64,000 nt of DNA, from positions 4,793-68,792 of the forward strand of contig JAWOBP010000209.1 of the NCBI GenBank assembly GCA_046484285.1, written 5' to 3'. The stretch comes from CAZHCG01 sp046484285. Its GTDB lineage: Bacteria; Myxococcota_A; Polyangia; JAAYKL01. A model generated the notes under the pieces. The model saw only the letters and a program-made list of their open reading frames with translations. It did not search any database and was not told where the DNA came from. Shown here piece after piece: positions 43,901 through 53,651 of the stretch. A program made the translations under genes and the position numbers. Positions within the stretch are counted from its first letter, which is position 1; each line of letters opens with the position of its first letter.

Positions 43901-45542
43901 CCGGGCGGCAGGCGGGATCGATCTCCAGCGCCAGGCGCTGCAGCTCCTCGGCGCGCCCGGCGTCCACTTTGGACAGGTGGTGCGCCGCCCAGGCCAGATG
44001 CAGCGCTCGGCCGGCGGAATCCTGGCTCTGATCGGCCTCGGCCTCGGCGAGCGCGGCGAGCGTCTCCGCATCTCCGGCGTGCATCCTGATCAGCGAAGGC
44101 AGCGGCTCGCGGGTCAGATCTCCGCCCTCCCGGCGCAGCAGATCGACCGCCTCTCCGGCGGCATCCGGATCCTCGCGCGCCAGCGCTGCCTGGGCCACCG
44201 CGAGACCCCAGCGGTCGTCGTCCTCTTCTGCCATCCCGCGCAGCAACTCCAGCGCGGAGGCGAGATTCCGCGGCGAACGTTCGGCAAGCGAGCGGAACAA
44301 CGCCGTGCCCGCATCCTCCCGCTCGGATTCGACTCTCGCGAGCGGATCGGAGACCGGATGTCCGAACAAGGCCGCCACCGCCCGGCCACGCGGACCCCGC
44401 TCGGCCAGCTCGGCCGCGTCCGGAAGCCCGGCGCCCCCGGCGCCGGAGACACGTCGCGCAAGCGCGGCGTCCAGCTCCGCCGCAGCCGCTATCCGCGGCG
44501 TGGAGAACACCTCGGAGACCAGCGACACCGCCCTCTGCTCCGCGGTCGGTGAAGGCTCCCTCAGCGATCCGACCCAGCTCGCCTCCCAGCGTTGCTCCGG
44601 TCGGGAGGAGGCCGATTCGGCGGACGTGGACCTCTCGTCGAGGATCGCGCCGATCAGCGCCGAGAAGATACGTACCGCCTCGGCGAGATCTCCTTCGCCG
44701 AGGCCCTCCGCTAGCCCGTCGAGAAACGAGACGGCCCGCTCGGTCTCGCCGGTCCTCAGCGCCAGCCTGGCTCCCAGCCACGATTCCGCAGCCCCGAGCC
44801 CGCGTTCCTCTCCGCCGTCTACCCCGACCAGGTGACGAAGCGACTCGTCGGCCCTCTCCCGGCGCTCCTCGACCAACGCCAACAAGAAGCGCGCGGCCGC
44901 GCCGCCGGCTCTCGTCGGCCAGTGCTCGACGATCGCCGCCAACGACTCGGCGAGGTCATCCTCCTCCGACTCCCGGACTGCAACGGGCAGCATCAGCAGC
45001 CGTGGCACCAGCGCTCCGGAATGCGCCTGCGCGGCCTCCCGCAGGGCCTCGAGCGCGGCCGGCGCGTCGTCCTCTTGCAGCCTCGAGCTGCTCTTCTCCG
45101 CCAGGATCGCCGCGGACTCGAGCGGATCGGTCAGACGGGCTATCTGATCTTCCAGCACGGCGGCCAGCAGATCCCGATCCCGGGAGCGACGGGCCAGGCG
45201 GCGCAGCGCGTCACCGGCGGGCTTGTGCTCCGGAAAAACGACCAGCGCCCGCCCGTGACAGATCCAGGCCCGATCCGGCCTGTCCAGCCGCCGATCGAGG
45301 AGACGACCGGCCTCGTGCCAGCACGAAGCCGCGATCATCGGCGACCGCGAGGCGACCTCCACGGCGTTGTTCGCCAGGGAACGAACGCGATCCTCGATCC
45401 CGGCGTCGGTCCGAGCCGCGTTCTCCCTGTCGGGCCGAAGTGCGTCCGGCGGCGGCCCGAACGGGAGATCCTCGGGCGGCGGCGCACCCTCGAGGGTGAG
45501 CAGAAAATCCGCTTCGGCGCCGGCTCGCGGATCCCGGCTCAT
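40986..45542 (-). CDS. Giant TPR protein C (1518 residues)
   Basis: Alpha-solenoid of TPR-like helix pairs from about residue 65 to 1250 (e.g. ALEIAPADLETRRKLAALHR, LGWDRGHFAAMERLAAVYAR). No signal peptide. A C-terminal ~250-residue domain has alternating hydrophobic strands and ends GFLAAGSLEGAIAGLR..LSRLDGAGELMEFVFSK..LRRRMGL. The end of protein B (GLLATGSIGAAVALLI, RELLRFVLSE) is similar, so B and C are paralogues. Cytoplasmic scaffold is the likely role. Start ATG 45542 overlaps the B stop (ATGA). Function is not recognised. Confidence 0.85.
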   Translation of the reverse strand: MSRDPRAGAEADFLLTLEGAPPPEDLPFGPPPDALRPDRENAARTDAGIEDRVRSLANNAVEVASRSPMIAASCWHEAGRLLDRRLDRPDRAWICHGRALVVFPEHKPAGDALRRLARRSRDRDLLAAVLEDQIARLTDPLESAAILAEKSSSRLQEDDAPAALEALREAAQAHSGALVPRLLMLPVAVRESEEDDLAESLAAIVEHWPTRAGGAAARFLLALVEERRERADESLRHLVGVDGGEERGLGAAESWLGARLALRTGETERAVSFLDGLAEGLGEGDLAEAVRIFSALIGAILDERSTSAESASSRPEQRWEASWVGSLREPSPTAEQRAVSLVSEVFSTPRIAAAAELDAALARRVSGAGGAGLPDAAELAERGPRGRAVAALFGHPVSDPLARVESEREDAGTALFRSLAERSPRNLASALELLRGMAEEDDDRWGLAVAQAALAREDPDAAGEAVDLLRREGGDLTREPLPSLIRMHAGDAETLAALAEAEADQSQDSAGRALHLAWAAHHLSKVDAGRAEELQRLALEIDPACRPALLALERGRADHLSIGEAYAAAAQASGDEAESAGLLLRAAVHRAAASPDERVLDLLLGAQKVLRRDVELWRATLWISELFPSGIGDRFPEPSAESGDLRGDEMFALAGVIRDGRPAAATEWLERVVESLPDDPIGRAAYVDALLVSGRWSVVSGLLLAELREAESPEHEARIYVRMADVDLRFGKDASSSVLSLVSLDEVLPGNRTALAKLALFYARQGRDLDLAGVLPGLASALDDDRDAAALAATAWRIDSADPGPLRIAVERRPSCAVDLVALEGLTDDRAESERCLAQTARLLEGSGIHLSRLADRREESGDFAAALAGRREALELREESLLDREGCVRHLEALGDFEGVIATCEEMARRAAVGSHRVEKLLQAARVARDRLGDDARAAAECLAALEIDPQNEEAFRMGRALAEEVGDRGLLAGLIAARIHGIEDQRAKHRLLLELGATRLSIGERDPAKIALGLALEIAPADLETRRKLAALHREDGEWNESIEHLVQAARSTRDPRMGIEIFFDLGVLYMEHTEHLDLAEKSFVKVLGWDRGHFAAMERLAAVYARKENWGRVAQALERLVMMADSEKVKVDKMVELGRTLDARLGRAQDAERLLAEARRIAPLDAGPIEALAEIYTRQRDAMALNVLLDQSLLTQASAIAAEPGRADLYANVHRLLTMKADDRLAAIAATAVRLAGGDPSRLPEVGALEEHWDIGMRLADPAVFEFLAPKQVPSGLRETLRITDEPVAKLLGLTAKQQGLGRDARLGRNAPLSVAMGRFAEMLGLRGEPQVFVGSAGGIRVTGGPGTAVIVPAAIAESQDAAVVSFAAASAVVLAALGLGMATMLPEPRLRRLVAALVRISVPSYSSPEIEESALEAEAATLRESVSGKLLARLQPFAFECSSALEHPDLREGVLSVGRRAGFLAAGSLEGAIAGLRVEQGATSADLSRLDGAGELMEFVFSKTHQELRRRMGL

Positions 45543-48500
45543 CTCTTCTCCCCTCTTTGAATCTCCAGCACTTGGACGTTCCTCTCCGACAGAACGAAAC
45601 GGAGTAGCTCGCGGGTGCGGGGAATCTTCGACAGCGCGCCGCTCGCATCGTCGCGAAAGCGCACCAGACCGGAGGGCCCGGCCGACTCTTCGATCAGCAG
45701 CGCCACCGCGGCTCCGATCGATCCGGTCGCCAGCAAACCGAAGCGATCCGCCGAGTAGGAGGTGGCGGCCGCCCACTCGCGGATCTGCCTGGGATCGGTC
45801 GCGAGCAGCTCGCGACACGGATCGGAAAGCGCGCGGCGCAGCTTGCGCTTGATCGCCTTGCGCGCCCGGCGCACGAGATCCGCGTCAGTCGGCAGCGGGA
45901 GGCCGGAGTCCTCTCCCAGGGTCGCCGCCGTGACCGCGATCACCCAGCGGACCGGAGCCGCGGCCTCGCCCTCCTCGAACGCTCCCAGCCCGGCCGCTGC
46001 GCGCCACAGGTCGCGCGCAAGGAAGAAACGCTGCCGCGCTTCTGGCGGCGAGATCACATCCGGAGCCACGGCCAGGGACGGCGGCCAGCCGGGCAGCGCA
46101 GAACAGCCGCGCGGATCGGATCCGGCGCGATGGACCTCCAGCTCCTCGACACCGATCGCGGCGCCCCAACCGGCGACCCATCCTTGCAGCGCGTCGTCCT
46201 TGTCCACCAATGTCGAGCGCCCGATCGCCGGGTATCTCTCGTCGTCGCCGAAGACCGCGCGTCCCAGCGGCGCGGCGATCCGGATCACGCGGGAGGCGGG
46301 GCAGGCGGCGTCGTCCGGGTGGGCCAGCAAACGGACCAGCTCCTCCGCTCTCGAGGCGGGGGGCGCGGGCGGCTCCTCGGCATCCAGGCGCAGCTCTCCT
46401 CCACGGTACAGATCCAGCACGGCCTCGCACGCCTCCGCGGTAACGTCGTCGCCGAGCTCGGCCGCCACCTCGGCGAGCCGCGCCGTCGCATCCGAGTCCA
46501 CCGGCCGTTCGTCGAGCCCCGCCCGAATCGCGGCTCGGGCCTTTACGAAACGCGGCCGCAGCTCCGCCGGATCGGCGACGAACTGGCTCGCCATCCGCAG
46601 GCCGTCCACGTCGTCCGGATTCTGACTCAGGAGCCGATCGATCACCTCGGAGGCCGCGTCCGGATCGAACAGCTTCTCCAGCCGCAGGTGCGCCTCCTCG
46701 CGCATCACGTCTGCTCGCTTGGCTTCGTCCCCGACCCGCGCCGCCAGCAGCGCCAGCGCCTCGGCCGCCTCCTCCCACAGCCCCCCTTTGGACGCAATAT
46801 CGGCCAGCTGGCGCAACGTCTGCGGATGCTCGTCTCCCTCGCGGTAACGGAAGCGCAGCAGCGAGACCGCGGCAGGGATGTCGCCGGCCTCTCCGGCCAG
46901 GATCTCCGCGGCTCGCCACAACGAGGTGCGCGCCTCGACCGGGTCCTCCAGCGCTGCGGCGTACTCCTTCAACGCGGCGACTGCCTCCAGCCAGCGCTCG
47001 GCGACCACCAGTATGTCGATCTTGGTGCGGTGCGCGGCGGCGCGCTGCGGCTCGAGCAGCAGCAAGTTCTCCACCGCTTCCAGCGCGCCGTCGAAATCGT
47101 CCATGGCCAGCAGCCGATCCGCCTGCTCCTGGTACAGCTCGACGAGTCGATCCGCGTCGTACTCCGCCTCGATGTGAGTCTCTATCTGCTCGGCGAGACC
47201 GCTTTCGTCGCCCTTCTCTCTCAGTATCCTGGACAGCAGCTCGTTGGCCTCCATGTGATTCGGAACGCGACGAACTGCCTCGCGCAGCAACCTCTCGGCA
47301 CCCTCCTTTTGTCCCAGGTCGGAAAGCAGAATCTCCGCCGCACGCAAGAGCTGCCTGGCCTTCTCTTCCTGCGTCCCGTAGAAGCCGGCCAGCCGTCCGT
47401 GCGCTTCGGCGGCCTTTTCGTAATCTCCGCAGGCATGGGCCAGCCTGGCCAGCGCCTCGAGCAGGCCCGGATGATCCTCGGCCCGCTCGACGCCCTCGCG
47501 GACGACCTCCAGCGCCGCGGCCGCGTCGCCCGCGTCCTCCAGCGCCTCGGCCGTGTCGAGCAGCCAGTCGGCCCACTCGAGCACGTCTCCCCCGGCGGCC
47601 AGCTCGGCCCGTGCGGCGAGCAGATCGGCCCCTCCTTCCGCCCTTGGATGCAGCCGATCCGCGGCGTGCCAGACCGCCTCCGGCGAGCGGAGATCTGTCT
47701 TCTCGAGGCCGGCCTCGCCTTCTTCCGCGCCGGACCGGATCAGGCTCGCCGCGATCCGGCACGCGCCGGCCAGCTCTTCTCCCGGGGCCGTCTCGGCCAT
47801 CTCGCTCAACGCCCGCGCCGCACCGGCCAGGCGCTCCGGACGTCCGCCCGCGAGCAGTCTCCACAGCCGCGCGGTCTCGTCATCGGCGCCGCTGTCCCCG
47901 ATCAGCTCGGCCGCCGCGTCGGTGCCCCGCAGCGCCCGCGTCGACTCGAGCAGCTCCGGCGCGAACAAAGTGCGTTCCTCCGAGCCCGCGCCGCCAGCCA
48001 GAGTCGCCAGCCTCTCGCAAAAGCCGTCTTCGTCGCCGCCGAGGCGGGCCGCGACTGCGGCCAGCAACTGCGCGGCGATCGCCGGCGGCCCCTCCAGCGA
48101 ATCGACGGCCGCGGACAGCTTGTCGACCGCCTCGGCCTCGCGGCCGAGCACCAGCAGCTTCAGCGCGCCCGTGAGCAACGCCAGGCGAGGAGCGTCCTCC
48201 GGGTGTGACTCCGCCAGCCGCTCGAGCCCCGCATCGGCCGCCTCCCAGTCTCCGAGCCGGATCGACGTGCGAAGATCGCCCCAGGCCGCGGCGACGTCTT
48301 CCGGGTCCAGCGCGATCAGGTCGGTGAAGATCTCTCTGGCCGCGGCCACATCGCCGAGCACGTGCTCCAGGATCGCCGCTCGCTCGTGCAGATAAATCCG
48401 GGAGCTCTCCGGCTCCTGCGATTCCTCGCAGGTGCGCTCCAGCTCCGAGGAGAGGTCCTCCCAGCGCCCGGACGCGCGCAGCAGGCGCAGCGAGAGGCGC

Positions 48501-50035
48501 CGCGCCGCCGCGGAATCGGGATCGACCCCTTCCGCGCGGCCGGCCAGCTCCAGCGCCCGAACGGCGTCCCCTTCAGACTCGGCGCAGCGAGAGGCGGCCA
48601 CCAGCAGCGCCGCGCTCGGCTCCGCCGACGAGGTCGACTCGCTCCAGGCGACGAGCTTCGCGGATCGCTCCGAAGGCGCGGAGCGCAGAGCGTCCAGCGG
48701 CGGATCCCACGGGGTCGGCTCCTCGCTCGGCGGCGGCCAGGGAGTATCGGCCGCTGCCCGCTCCGCCGCCATCAGGCGGGCGATCTCTCCACCGCGGCCC
48801 GCGGCCAGCAGCTCGGCCGCGACCCGCCCTGCCTCCGGATGATCCAGGTTCTCCTCGAGCCAGCGCCGGGAGACCTGCACGGCCTCGGTTACGTCCGCCT
48901 CGCCCCCTTCGTCGCCGGACAGCTCGGCCAGCGCCTCCAGAAACCGCGAGCCGCTGCGCGCTACCGCGGCCCGCGCCCGCTCGGCGGCGCGCTCCGTTCG
49001 TCCGGCGCACAGCTCCAGCAGCGCGCGCTCGCCCGCGCTCGCCCGCTCGAAAACGGTGTCGGCCGCCTCCTCCAGGCGACCGCCGGCCGCCAGCAGCCGC
49101 GTCCGCTCCCGCGCCAGCAGGATCGACTCCGGCCGCAGCTCCAGCGCTCGCTCCAGCGCTTCCAGCGCTCCGTCGAAATCGTCGCGCTCCCGCTCGCGCG
49201 AGCGCGCCAGCCTCCAGAGACCGGCGGCGGCGGCGGACGCCCCTCTTTCCAGCCCGTCGAAGTCGTGTCCCAAAGGCCGATCGTCGTTGCGGGCGAGCGG
49301 CTCCTCGAGTGCCCCGGCTATCATCCTCTCCAGCGCTCCGTCGTGCACCTCCCACGCACCGAGCTCCGAGGCCGACCTCGCCAGCTCCTCGAGCACGCTC
49401 CAATCGCGAACGCCGCTTTGCAAGACCTCTTCGTAGAGAGCGATCCTGCGAACCTCGTCCCCGCCTCGATCGCGCAGCACGCCGGCCAGCTCCAGCAGCA
49501 AAGCCGCCTTCCAGAGCGGATCGCCGCTGGCGCGGGCCGCCTCCTCCAGGCGCTCGGGAAGATCGTCGGCGCCCTCCACGAGCGCCTTCTCCAGGCGCGT
49601 CCAGCGGATACCGCGATGCTCGGAATCCTCGCTCGCGGCCGCCTCGAGGCTCTCCAGGGCCCCTTCCGGATCGGAGAAGTCCGACGAGCGCAATCGCGCC
49701 AGCGCCAGCTGGCAGGCGACGCGATCCTCGACCCGGCGCGCCGCGGCGAGCAGCGCCTCGAGGGCGTCGGCCCGCTCGCGCGTCCCCCGGCTGACGGCCG
49801 ACCGCCACAGATCCCAGGCGATCTCCGACGATTCGGGGCTGAGCTCGGCGGCCGCCTCCAACCTGGCCTCCGCCTCCCGGCGGGAGCCGAGCCGCTCGCC
49901 GAGCACGCGCGCCAGGTCGTGACTCAGCACCGACAGCCTGGCCGGCTCTCCGCCCGCGCCGATCTCCGCCAGAAGCCTTTCCGAGAGAGACGACCAGTAA
50001 GCGCGGGCCTCGTCGTTTGAAAAACCGTTCGTCAT
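45539..50035 (-). CDS. Giant TPR protein B (1498 residues)
   Basis: Alpha-solenoid rich in Ala/Leu/Glu, with TPR-like units throughout (e.g. ALELAGRAEGVDPDSAAARR, DFDGALEAVENLLLLEPQRA). No signal peptide or membrane helix. The C-terminal domain resembles that of protein C. Start ATG 50035 lies 5 bases after the stop of the GspE_N gene; an in-frame GTG at 50050 would overlap it by 11 bases. Neither has a strong ribosome site, consistent with coupling to the gene upstream. I cannot name a function. Confidence 0.83.
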   Translation of the reverse strand: MTNGFSNDEARAYWSSLSERLLAEIGAGGEPARLSVLSHDLARVLGERLGSRREAEARLEAAAELSPESSEIAWDLWRSAVSRGTRERADALEALLAAARRVEDRVACQLALARLRSSDFSDPEGALESLEAAASEDSEHRGIRWTRLEKALVEGADDLPERLEEAARASGDPLWKAALLLELAGVLRDRGGDEVRRIALYEEVLQSGVRDWSVLEELARSASELGAWEVHDGALERMIAGALEEPLARNDDRPLGHDFDGLERGASAAAAGLWRLARSRERERDDFDGALEALERALELRPESILLARERTRLLAAGGRLEEAADTVFERASAGERALLELCAGRTERAAERARAAVARSGSRFLEALAELSGDEGGEADVTEAVQVSRRWLEENLDHPEAGRVAAELLAAGRGGEIARLMAAERAAADTPWPPPSEEPTPWDPPLDALRSAPSERSAKLVAWSESTSSAEPSAALLVAASRCAESEGDAVRALELAGRAEGVDPDSAAARRLSLRLLRASGRWEDLSSELERTCEESQEPESSRIYLHERAAILEHVLGDVAAAREIFTDLIALDPEDVAAAWGDLRTSIRLGDWEAADAGLERLAESHPEDAPRLALLTGALKLLVLGREAEAVDKLSAAVDSLEGPPAIAAQLLAAVAARLGGDEDGFCERLATLAGGAGSEERTLFAPELLESTRALRGTDAAAELIGDSGADDETARLWRLLAGGRPERLAGAARALSEMAETAPGEELAGACRIAASLIRSGAEEGEAGLEKTDLRSPEAVWHAADRLHPRAEGGADLLAARAELAAGGDVLEWADWLLDTAEALEDAGDAAAALEVVREGVERAEDHPGLLEALARLAHACGDYEKAAEAHGRLAGFYGTQEEKARQLLRAAEILLSDLGQKEGAERLLREAVRRVPNHMEANELLSRILREKGDESGLAEQIETHIEAEYDADRLVELYQEQADRLLAMDDFDGALEAVENLLLLEPQRAAAHRTKIDILVVAERWLEAVAALKEYAAALEDPVEARTSLWRAAEILAGEAGDIPAAVSLLRFRYREGDEHPQTLRQLADIASKGGLWEEAAEALALLAARVGDEAKRADVMREEAHLRLEKLFDPDAASEVIDRLLSQNPDDVDGLRMASQFVADPAELRPRFVKARAAIRAGLDERPVDSDATARLAEVAAELGDDVTAEACEAVLDLYRGGELRLDAEEPPAPPASRAEELVRLLAHPDDAACPASRVIRIAAPLGRAVFGDDERYPAIGRSTLVDKDDALQGWVAGWGAAIGVEELEVHRAGSDPRGCSALPGWPPSLAVAPDVISPPEARQRFFLARDLWRAAAGLGAFEEGEAAAPVRWVIAVTAATLGEDSGLPLPTDADLVRRARKAIKRKLRRALSDPCRELLATDPRQIREWAAATSYSADRFGLLATGSIGAAVALLIEESAGPSGLVRFRDDASGALSKIPRTRELLRFVLSERNVQVLEIQRGEKR

Positions 50036-50039
50036 CGTT

Positions 50040-52862
50040 TCAGTCAACACTCGGGACCGGGTGAAGCGCTCGCCCCTCGCGTTTCCACCACTCCCGCAGG
50101 CGTCGAGCCATTTCGCGTCGCTGCTTGTGATCTAGCGCCCCGGCGGGCCACTCCACCGCGTCCGCGGTTGCTCTCCGCAACTCGTCGACGGCTGCCAGGC
50201 GAACGTTTTCGAGTCGATGGTTCAGCGACTCGATCGCCCATTCCAGCCTGCTCAGTGATCGATTCGACGACCACCATGCCATCCAGCGTCGCTCGGAGAA
50301 ACCGAAATCGTTGAACGTGATCCGCACCAGCGCGTCGTGGCAGCGCTCGGCCAGCACGCTGTCGACCGAACCGAGCAGGTCTGCCAACGCCGAGACCCCC
50401 TCCGGCGCCTTCAACGCGCCGAGAGCCCCGGCGGCTATTCGCTTCTTCTCCAGCGACGACGACGGCGCGGTCAGCGTACCGGCCAGCTCGCGCATGGCCC
50501 AGCGGTACTCCGGAGTCTCTCCGTAACCCGCGATGACATCCACCGCCAGTGACCTGATCTGCCTGTCGTTGTCGAAGATGCGCTGTACGAGCGAGCCGAG
50601 AGCCTCGGGGTACTCGCAGGATGTGAACATGAACGTCGCGTAGTAGCGAACCTCCGAGTCCATGCTGTCGAGCAGCGGGACCAGCCGCGGTCCGGCGCTC
50701 GAGCCGAAGGTCGCCAGCGCGCGCAGCAGCGGACCGTGCTGCTCGACCGGCCGCGAGCGGCCGACCTCCTGGTACCGATCGCAACTCAAAGGCCCGGGAA
50801 ACCGCTCGACGAGCCGCGCCAGCGCATCGTCTCCGAGCTGGACCAGGGTCAGCGCCGCCTTCTCGTCGAACCCGCCGCCAGCGGTGACCCTGTCGACGAG
50901 CTCGTCGATCTCCTCGGTCATCTCCACGACCACCGAGCGGGTCTCCGCCACCGGCGCCGCGCCCGCGGCCGGCTCCGCCGCCCGCGGCTCGGGCTCCGGC
51001 TCCGCCGCGGGCGCGGGCTGATCGATTCTGACCACCGCTCTGGCCGCCACCGCATCCGGCGGTGGAGCGGGCGGATCCCCGGGTCCGGCCTCCTCGCTCT
51101 CGACGGCCTCGACGGCCTCCGGGACCGGGGTGGGACGATCTTCGGGTGTCAGGTAATCCGCGGAGACGCGCTCGATGTACTCGACCCGCTCCAGCAACTC
51201 CTGCGGAGGCGCGCGGAGCGGATCGAAGCCCGGCCCGCCATCCCCTTCGGTCGGGGGCTCGAAAGGAGAGGACTCGCTCGGCTGAGTCGGTCGCGACTCG
51301 ACCTCCGAGAGTGTCGGCTCGGCTCCGGTCTCCTCTGCGGGCGGCTGCTCCTTTTCCGCCGCCGGGGCCGGAATGCTGGATATCGACGGCTCGGGCCATC
51401 CCTCCTCGCCGATCACATCCCCGTCTCCGAAGCCCGCCTGGGAGCGGCGGATCTTGCCGCTCAGCGAGGCTTCCGAATCCGGTTCGGCCGGCTTCCACTG
51501 CGACATCTCGGGCGCGGCCTTCCGCTCCGACCCGACCTCGGCTGGCCGATCCGTCGAGACCTTGGCCGGCGAGCGATCGTCTCCCTCGCGAAACGCCCCC
51601 AGCTTTTTCTTCAACAGGATCCGCTCGAAAGCGCGTCCGACCTCGCGGCAGAACTCGGCCAGCTTGGCGACCCGGTTGGCCCGCACGCCCTCGCGGCCCG
51701 AGTCGCCGTAGAGCATCAGGATCAGCCGCTGCCGCACGAAGACCGGAATGACCGTGCAGCTCCGCGGCGGCTCGCGCTGCAGGCGCGCCAGCACCTCGGC
51801 GTCGGCCGGATGGTCCCCGGGGGGACCGAGGTGGTAGCCGCGCGTGACGAACACGGTGTTGAACATCCCGCTCCGCTCCAGCGAGACCTCCACGTCCTCG
51901 ATGCCGTACGGCGGCCGACCGCGAAAGACCGCGCTGCGCCCGTGAGCCGTCTTGCCCTGGACCACCAGCAACGCAGTGTAATCGAACGCCTGCCCGGCGA
52001 ACGCGAGCAGCAGATCCAGTATCTCGTCGCGCCCCTCGGCCGACTCCAGCTCCCGGACGGCCTCGGAGAAGCGCAGACGTCGCGGCTCGTAGCCGCGCTC
52101 CTTCTTCTCCTCGACCGGCTCCTTCTCCGCGAGGCGCCGGGCCGGACGCGCGGCCGGCCGGCCGAACGGAGAGGTGTCTTCGCCCGAGCGTCCCCGCCGC
52201 TCGGCGGTCACGAACTTGATGGTCGATTCGCCCTCCTGCCGAACAGGCCTCGAGGGTTCGATCACGATCGGCGTCTCGAGCGGCGGCTGCGGCTCGACCA
52301 CGGGAGCCTCCCGCTGCCAGACCGGCGCAGAATCCTCCTTGCGCACCGCCTCCGGCCGGGGCTGCTCGGCCGGCTCCGCGTCGACCTCGAAATCCGGCTG
52401 AAAACGACGTTGCAACGCCGCCATTCTCGCCGAAAGCGGGACACCGTAATAGCGATTGAGCGCCATCGCCAGTCGGAACTCGAGCGCCAGACGCGGCGTC
52501 ACCTCGAAGCTGGCCAGCCGAGAAATCCGCTCCAGCGCCTCGCTCGGCGGCGGTCCGGCGCAGGCGACCAGCAGGGCGTTGCCCTGAAGCCGCACCGGCA
52601 CGATCTGATGGTCGCGCGCGACCTCGGGCGGAACCGTCTTGAGCACGCGGGGGTCGATGTTCTCCAAAGCGGCGCGCGACAGCACGGGCAGCCGCACGAC
52701 CCGACCGATGTACTCCGCCAGCACGTCCTCGTCGACGAGACCCAGCTCCAGGAGGTTCGTGGCCAGGTCTCCGCCGAAGATCACCTGCCGCTGGAGCGCC
52801 TGCTCCACCTGGGTGACGGAGAGAACCTGGTCCTGGACCAGCAATGAGCTCAAAGCGGACAT
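50040..52862 (-). CDS. GspE_N/MshEN-GAF-like-HEAT protein without ATPase
   Basis: 940 residues. Residues 1-150 match the N-terminal domain of type II/IV secretion ATPases (LLVQDQVLSVTQVEQALQRQ, then LLELGLVDEDVLAEYIG), which in MshE-type proteins binds cyclic di-GMP. After a Pro/Glu linker comes a GAF-like sensor (about 260-430), a long acidic linker (430-670) and HEAT repeats (about 690-930). The secretion ATPase core with Walker motifs is absent. It therefore looks like a signal-binding adaptor for the TPR proteins encoded on both sides (inference). Start ATG 52862, 63 bases after rsmE. Confidence 0.8.
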   Translation of the reverse strand: MSALSSLLVQDQVLSVTQVEQALQRQVIFGGDLATNLLELGLVDEDVLAEYIGRVVRLPVLSRAALENIDPRVLKTVPPEVARDHQIVPVRLQGNALLVACAGPPPSEALERISRLASFEVTPRLALEFRLAMALNRYYGVPLSARMAALQRRFQPDFEVDAEPAEQPRPEAVRKEDSAPVWQREAPVVEPQPPLETPIVIEPSRPVRQEGESTIKFVTAERRGRSGEDTSPFGRPAARPARRLAEKEPVEEKKERGYEPRRLRFSEAVRELESAEGRDEILDLLLAFAGQAFDYTALLVVQGKTAHGRSAVFRGRPPYGIEDVEVSLERSGMFNTVFVTRGYHLGPPGDHPADAEVLARLQREPPRSCTVIPVFVRQRLILMLYGDSGREGVRANRVAKLAEFCREVGRAFERILLKKKLGAFREGDDRSPAKVSTDRPAEVGSERKAAPEMSQWKPAEPDSEASLSGKIRRSQAGFGDGDVIGEEGWPEPSISSIPAPAAEKEQPPAEETGAEPTLSEVESRPTQPSESSPFEPPTEGDGGPGFDPLRAPPQELLERVEYIERVSADYLTPEDRPTPVPEAVEAVESEEAGPGDPPAPPPDAVAARAVVRIDQPAPAAEPEPEPRAAEPAAGAAPVAETRSVVVEMTEEIDELVDRVTAGGGFDEKAALTLVQLGDDALARLVERFPGPLSCDRYQEVGRSRPVEQHGPLLRALATFGSSAGPRLVPLLDSMDSEVRYYATFMFTSCEYPEALGSLVQRIFDNDRQIRSLAVDVIAGYGETPEYRWAMRELAGTLTAPSSSLEKKRIAAGALGALKAPEGVSALADLLGSVDSVLAERCHDALVRITFNDFGFSERRWMAWWSSNRSLSRLEWAIESLNHRLENVRLAAVDELRRATADAVEWPAGALDHKQRREMARRLREWWKREGRALHPVPSVD

Positions 52863-52925
52863 CGGAAATACAGCTTATGAGTGCGCGGTCGATTTTTCTA
52901 GAGACTTTTGATCTATTTGGCTCAA

Positions 52926-53651
52926 CTACTCGAAACCACCGGCAAAGGCAACGGCCAGGGCGGTCGCCGCGACCGCCGCGGTCTCCGCTCGCAGAACCGT
53001 GGGACCCAGACGGACCGCGACGAAACCCAGCTCCTCCGCCCGAAAGACCTCCTCCGGCTCGAAGCCGCCCTCGGGCCCGGTCGCCACCGCCACCCCAAGG
53101 CTCGGGTCCGCGCGGCGCAGCTCCTCCATCAGGCTCGGCAGCCCCGGGTCCGTGTGCAGAATCAGCCGCAGGCGGTCGCGATCCGCGCTTCGCAGCGCCT
53201 CGTCCGTCTCTGTCGGAGAATCGACGCGAAGGGGCGTCGCCCGCCCGCACTGGCGCAGCGATTCCGCGGCGATGCGGCGCCAGCGCGAGACCCGATCCTC
53301 GCCCGGCAGAGCCACGGTCCTGCCGGTCAGCAGGGGTGTCAGCCGTTCGGCTCCCAGCTCTCCGATCCTGCGCACCGCGTCGTCGAACAGCCTCCGCTTG
53401 GGAACGGCGGCGAGAGCGTGGACCGGGACCGCTCGCGGAGCGTCGGGCAGGCTCCGGATCGAGCGCAGCACGGCCGCTTTCTTGTCGATTCGCTCTATCT
53501 CGGCCAGCGCTCGCCTCCCGCTCGCGTCCCCGACCTCGACCGAGTCGCCCGCGGCGAGACGCCGCACGCGCGCCAGGTACCGCAGCTCGTCGCCGACCAC
53601 GCTCAGCGACTCGCCGGGCTCGCCGACCCGCTCCACCAGCACCCGTGTCAA
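52926..53651 (-). CDS. rsmE: 16S rRNA m3U1498 methyltransferase
   Basis: 241 residues of the SPOUT fold with a PUA-like N-terminal part (GDELRYLARVRRL). SAM-binding knot motifs VATGPEGGFEPEEV and GPTVLRAETA are present. The start is TTG 53651, overlapping the prmA stop by TTGA; it gives the family-like beginning M-T-R-V-L-V. GTG 53642 is the alternative. Confidence 0.9.
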   Translation of the reverse strand: MTRVLVERVGEPGESLSVVGDELRYLARVRRLAAGDSVEVGDASGRRALAEIERIDKKAAVLRSIRSLPDAPRAVPVHALAAVPKRRLFDDAVRRIGELGAERLTPLLTGRTVALPGEDRVSRWRRIAAESLRQCGRATPLRVDSPTETDEALRSADRDRLRLILHTDPGLPSLMEELRRADPSLGVAVATGPEGGFEPEEVFRAEELGFVAVRLGPTVLRAETAAVAATALAVAFAGGFE

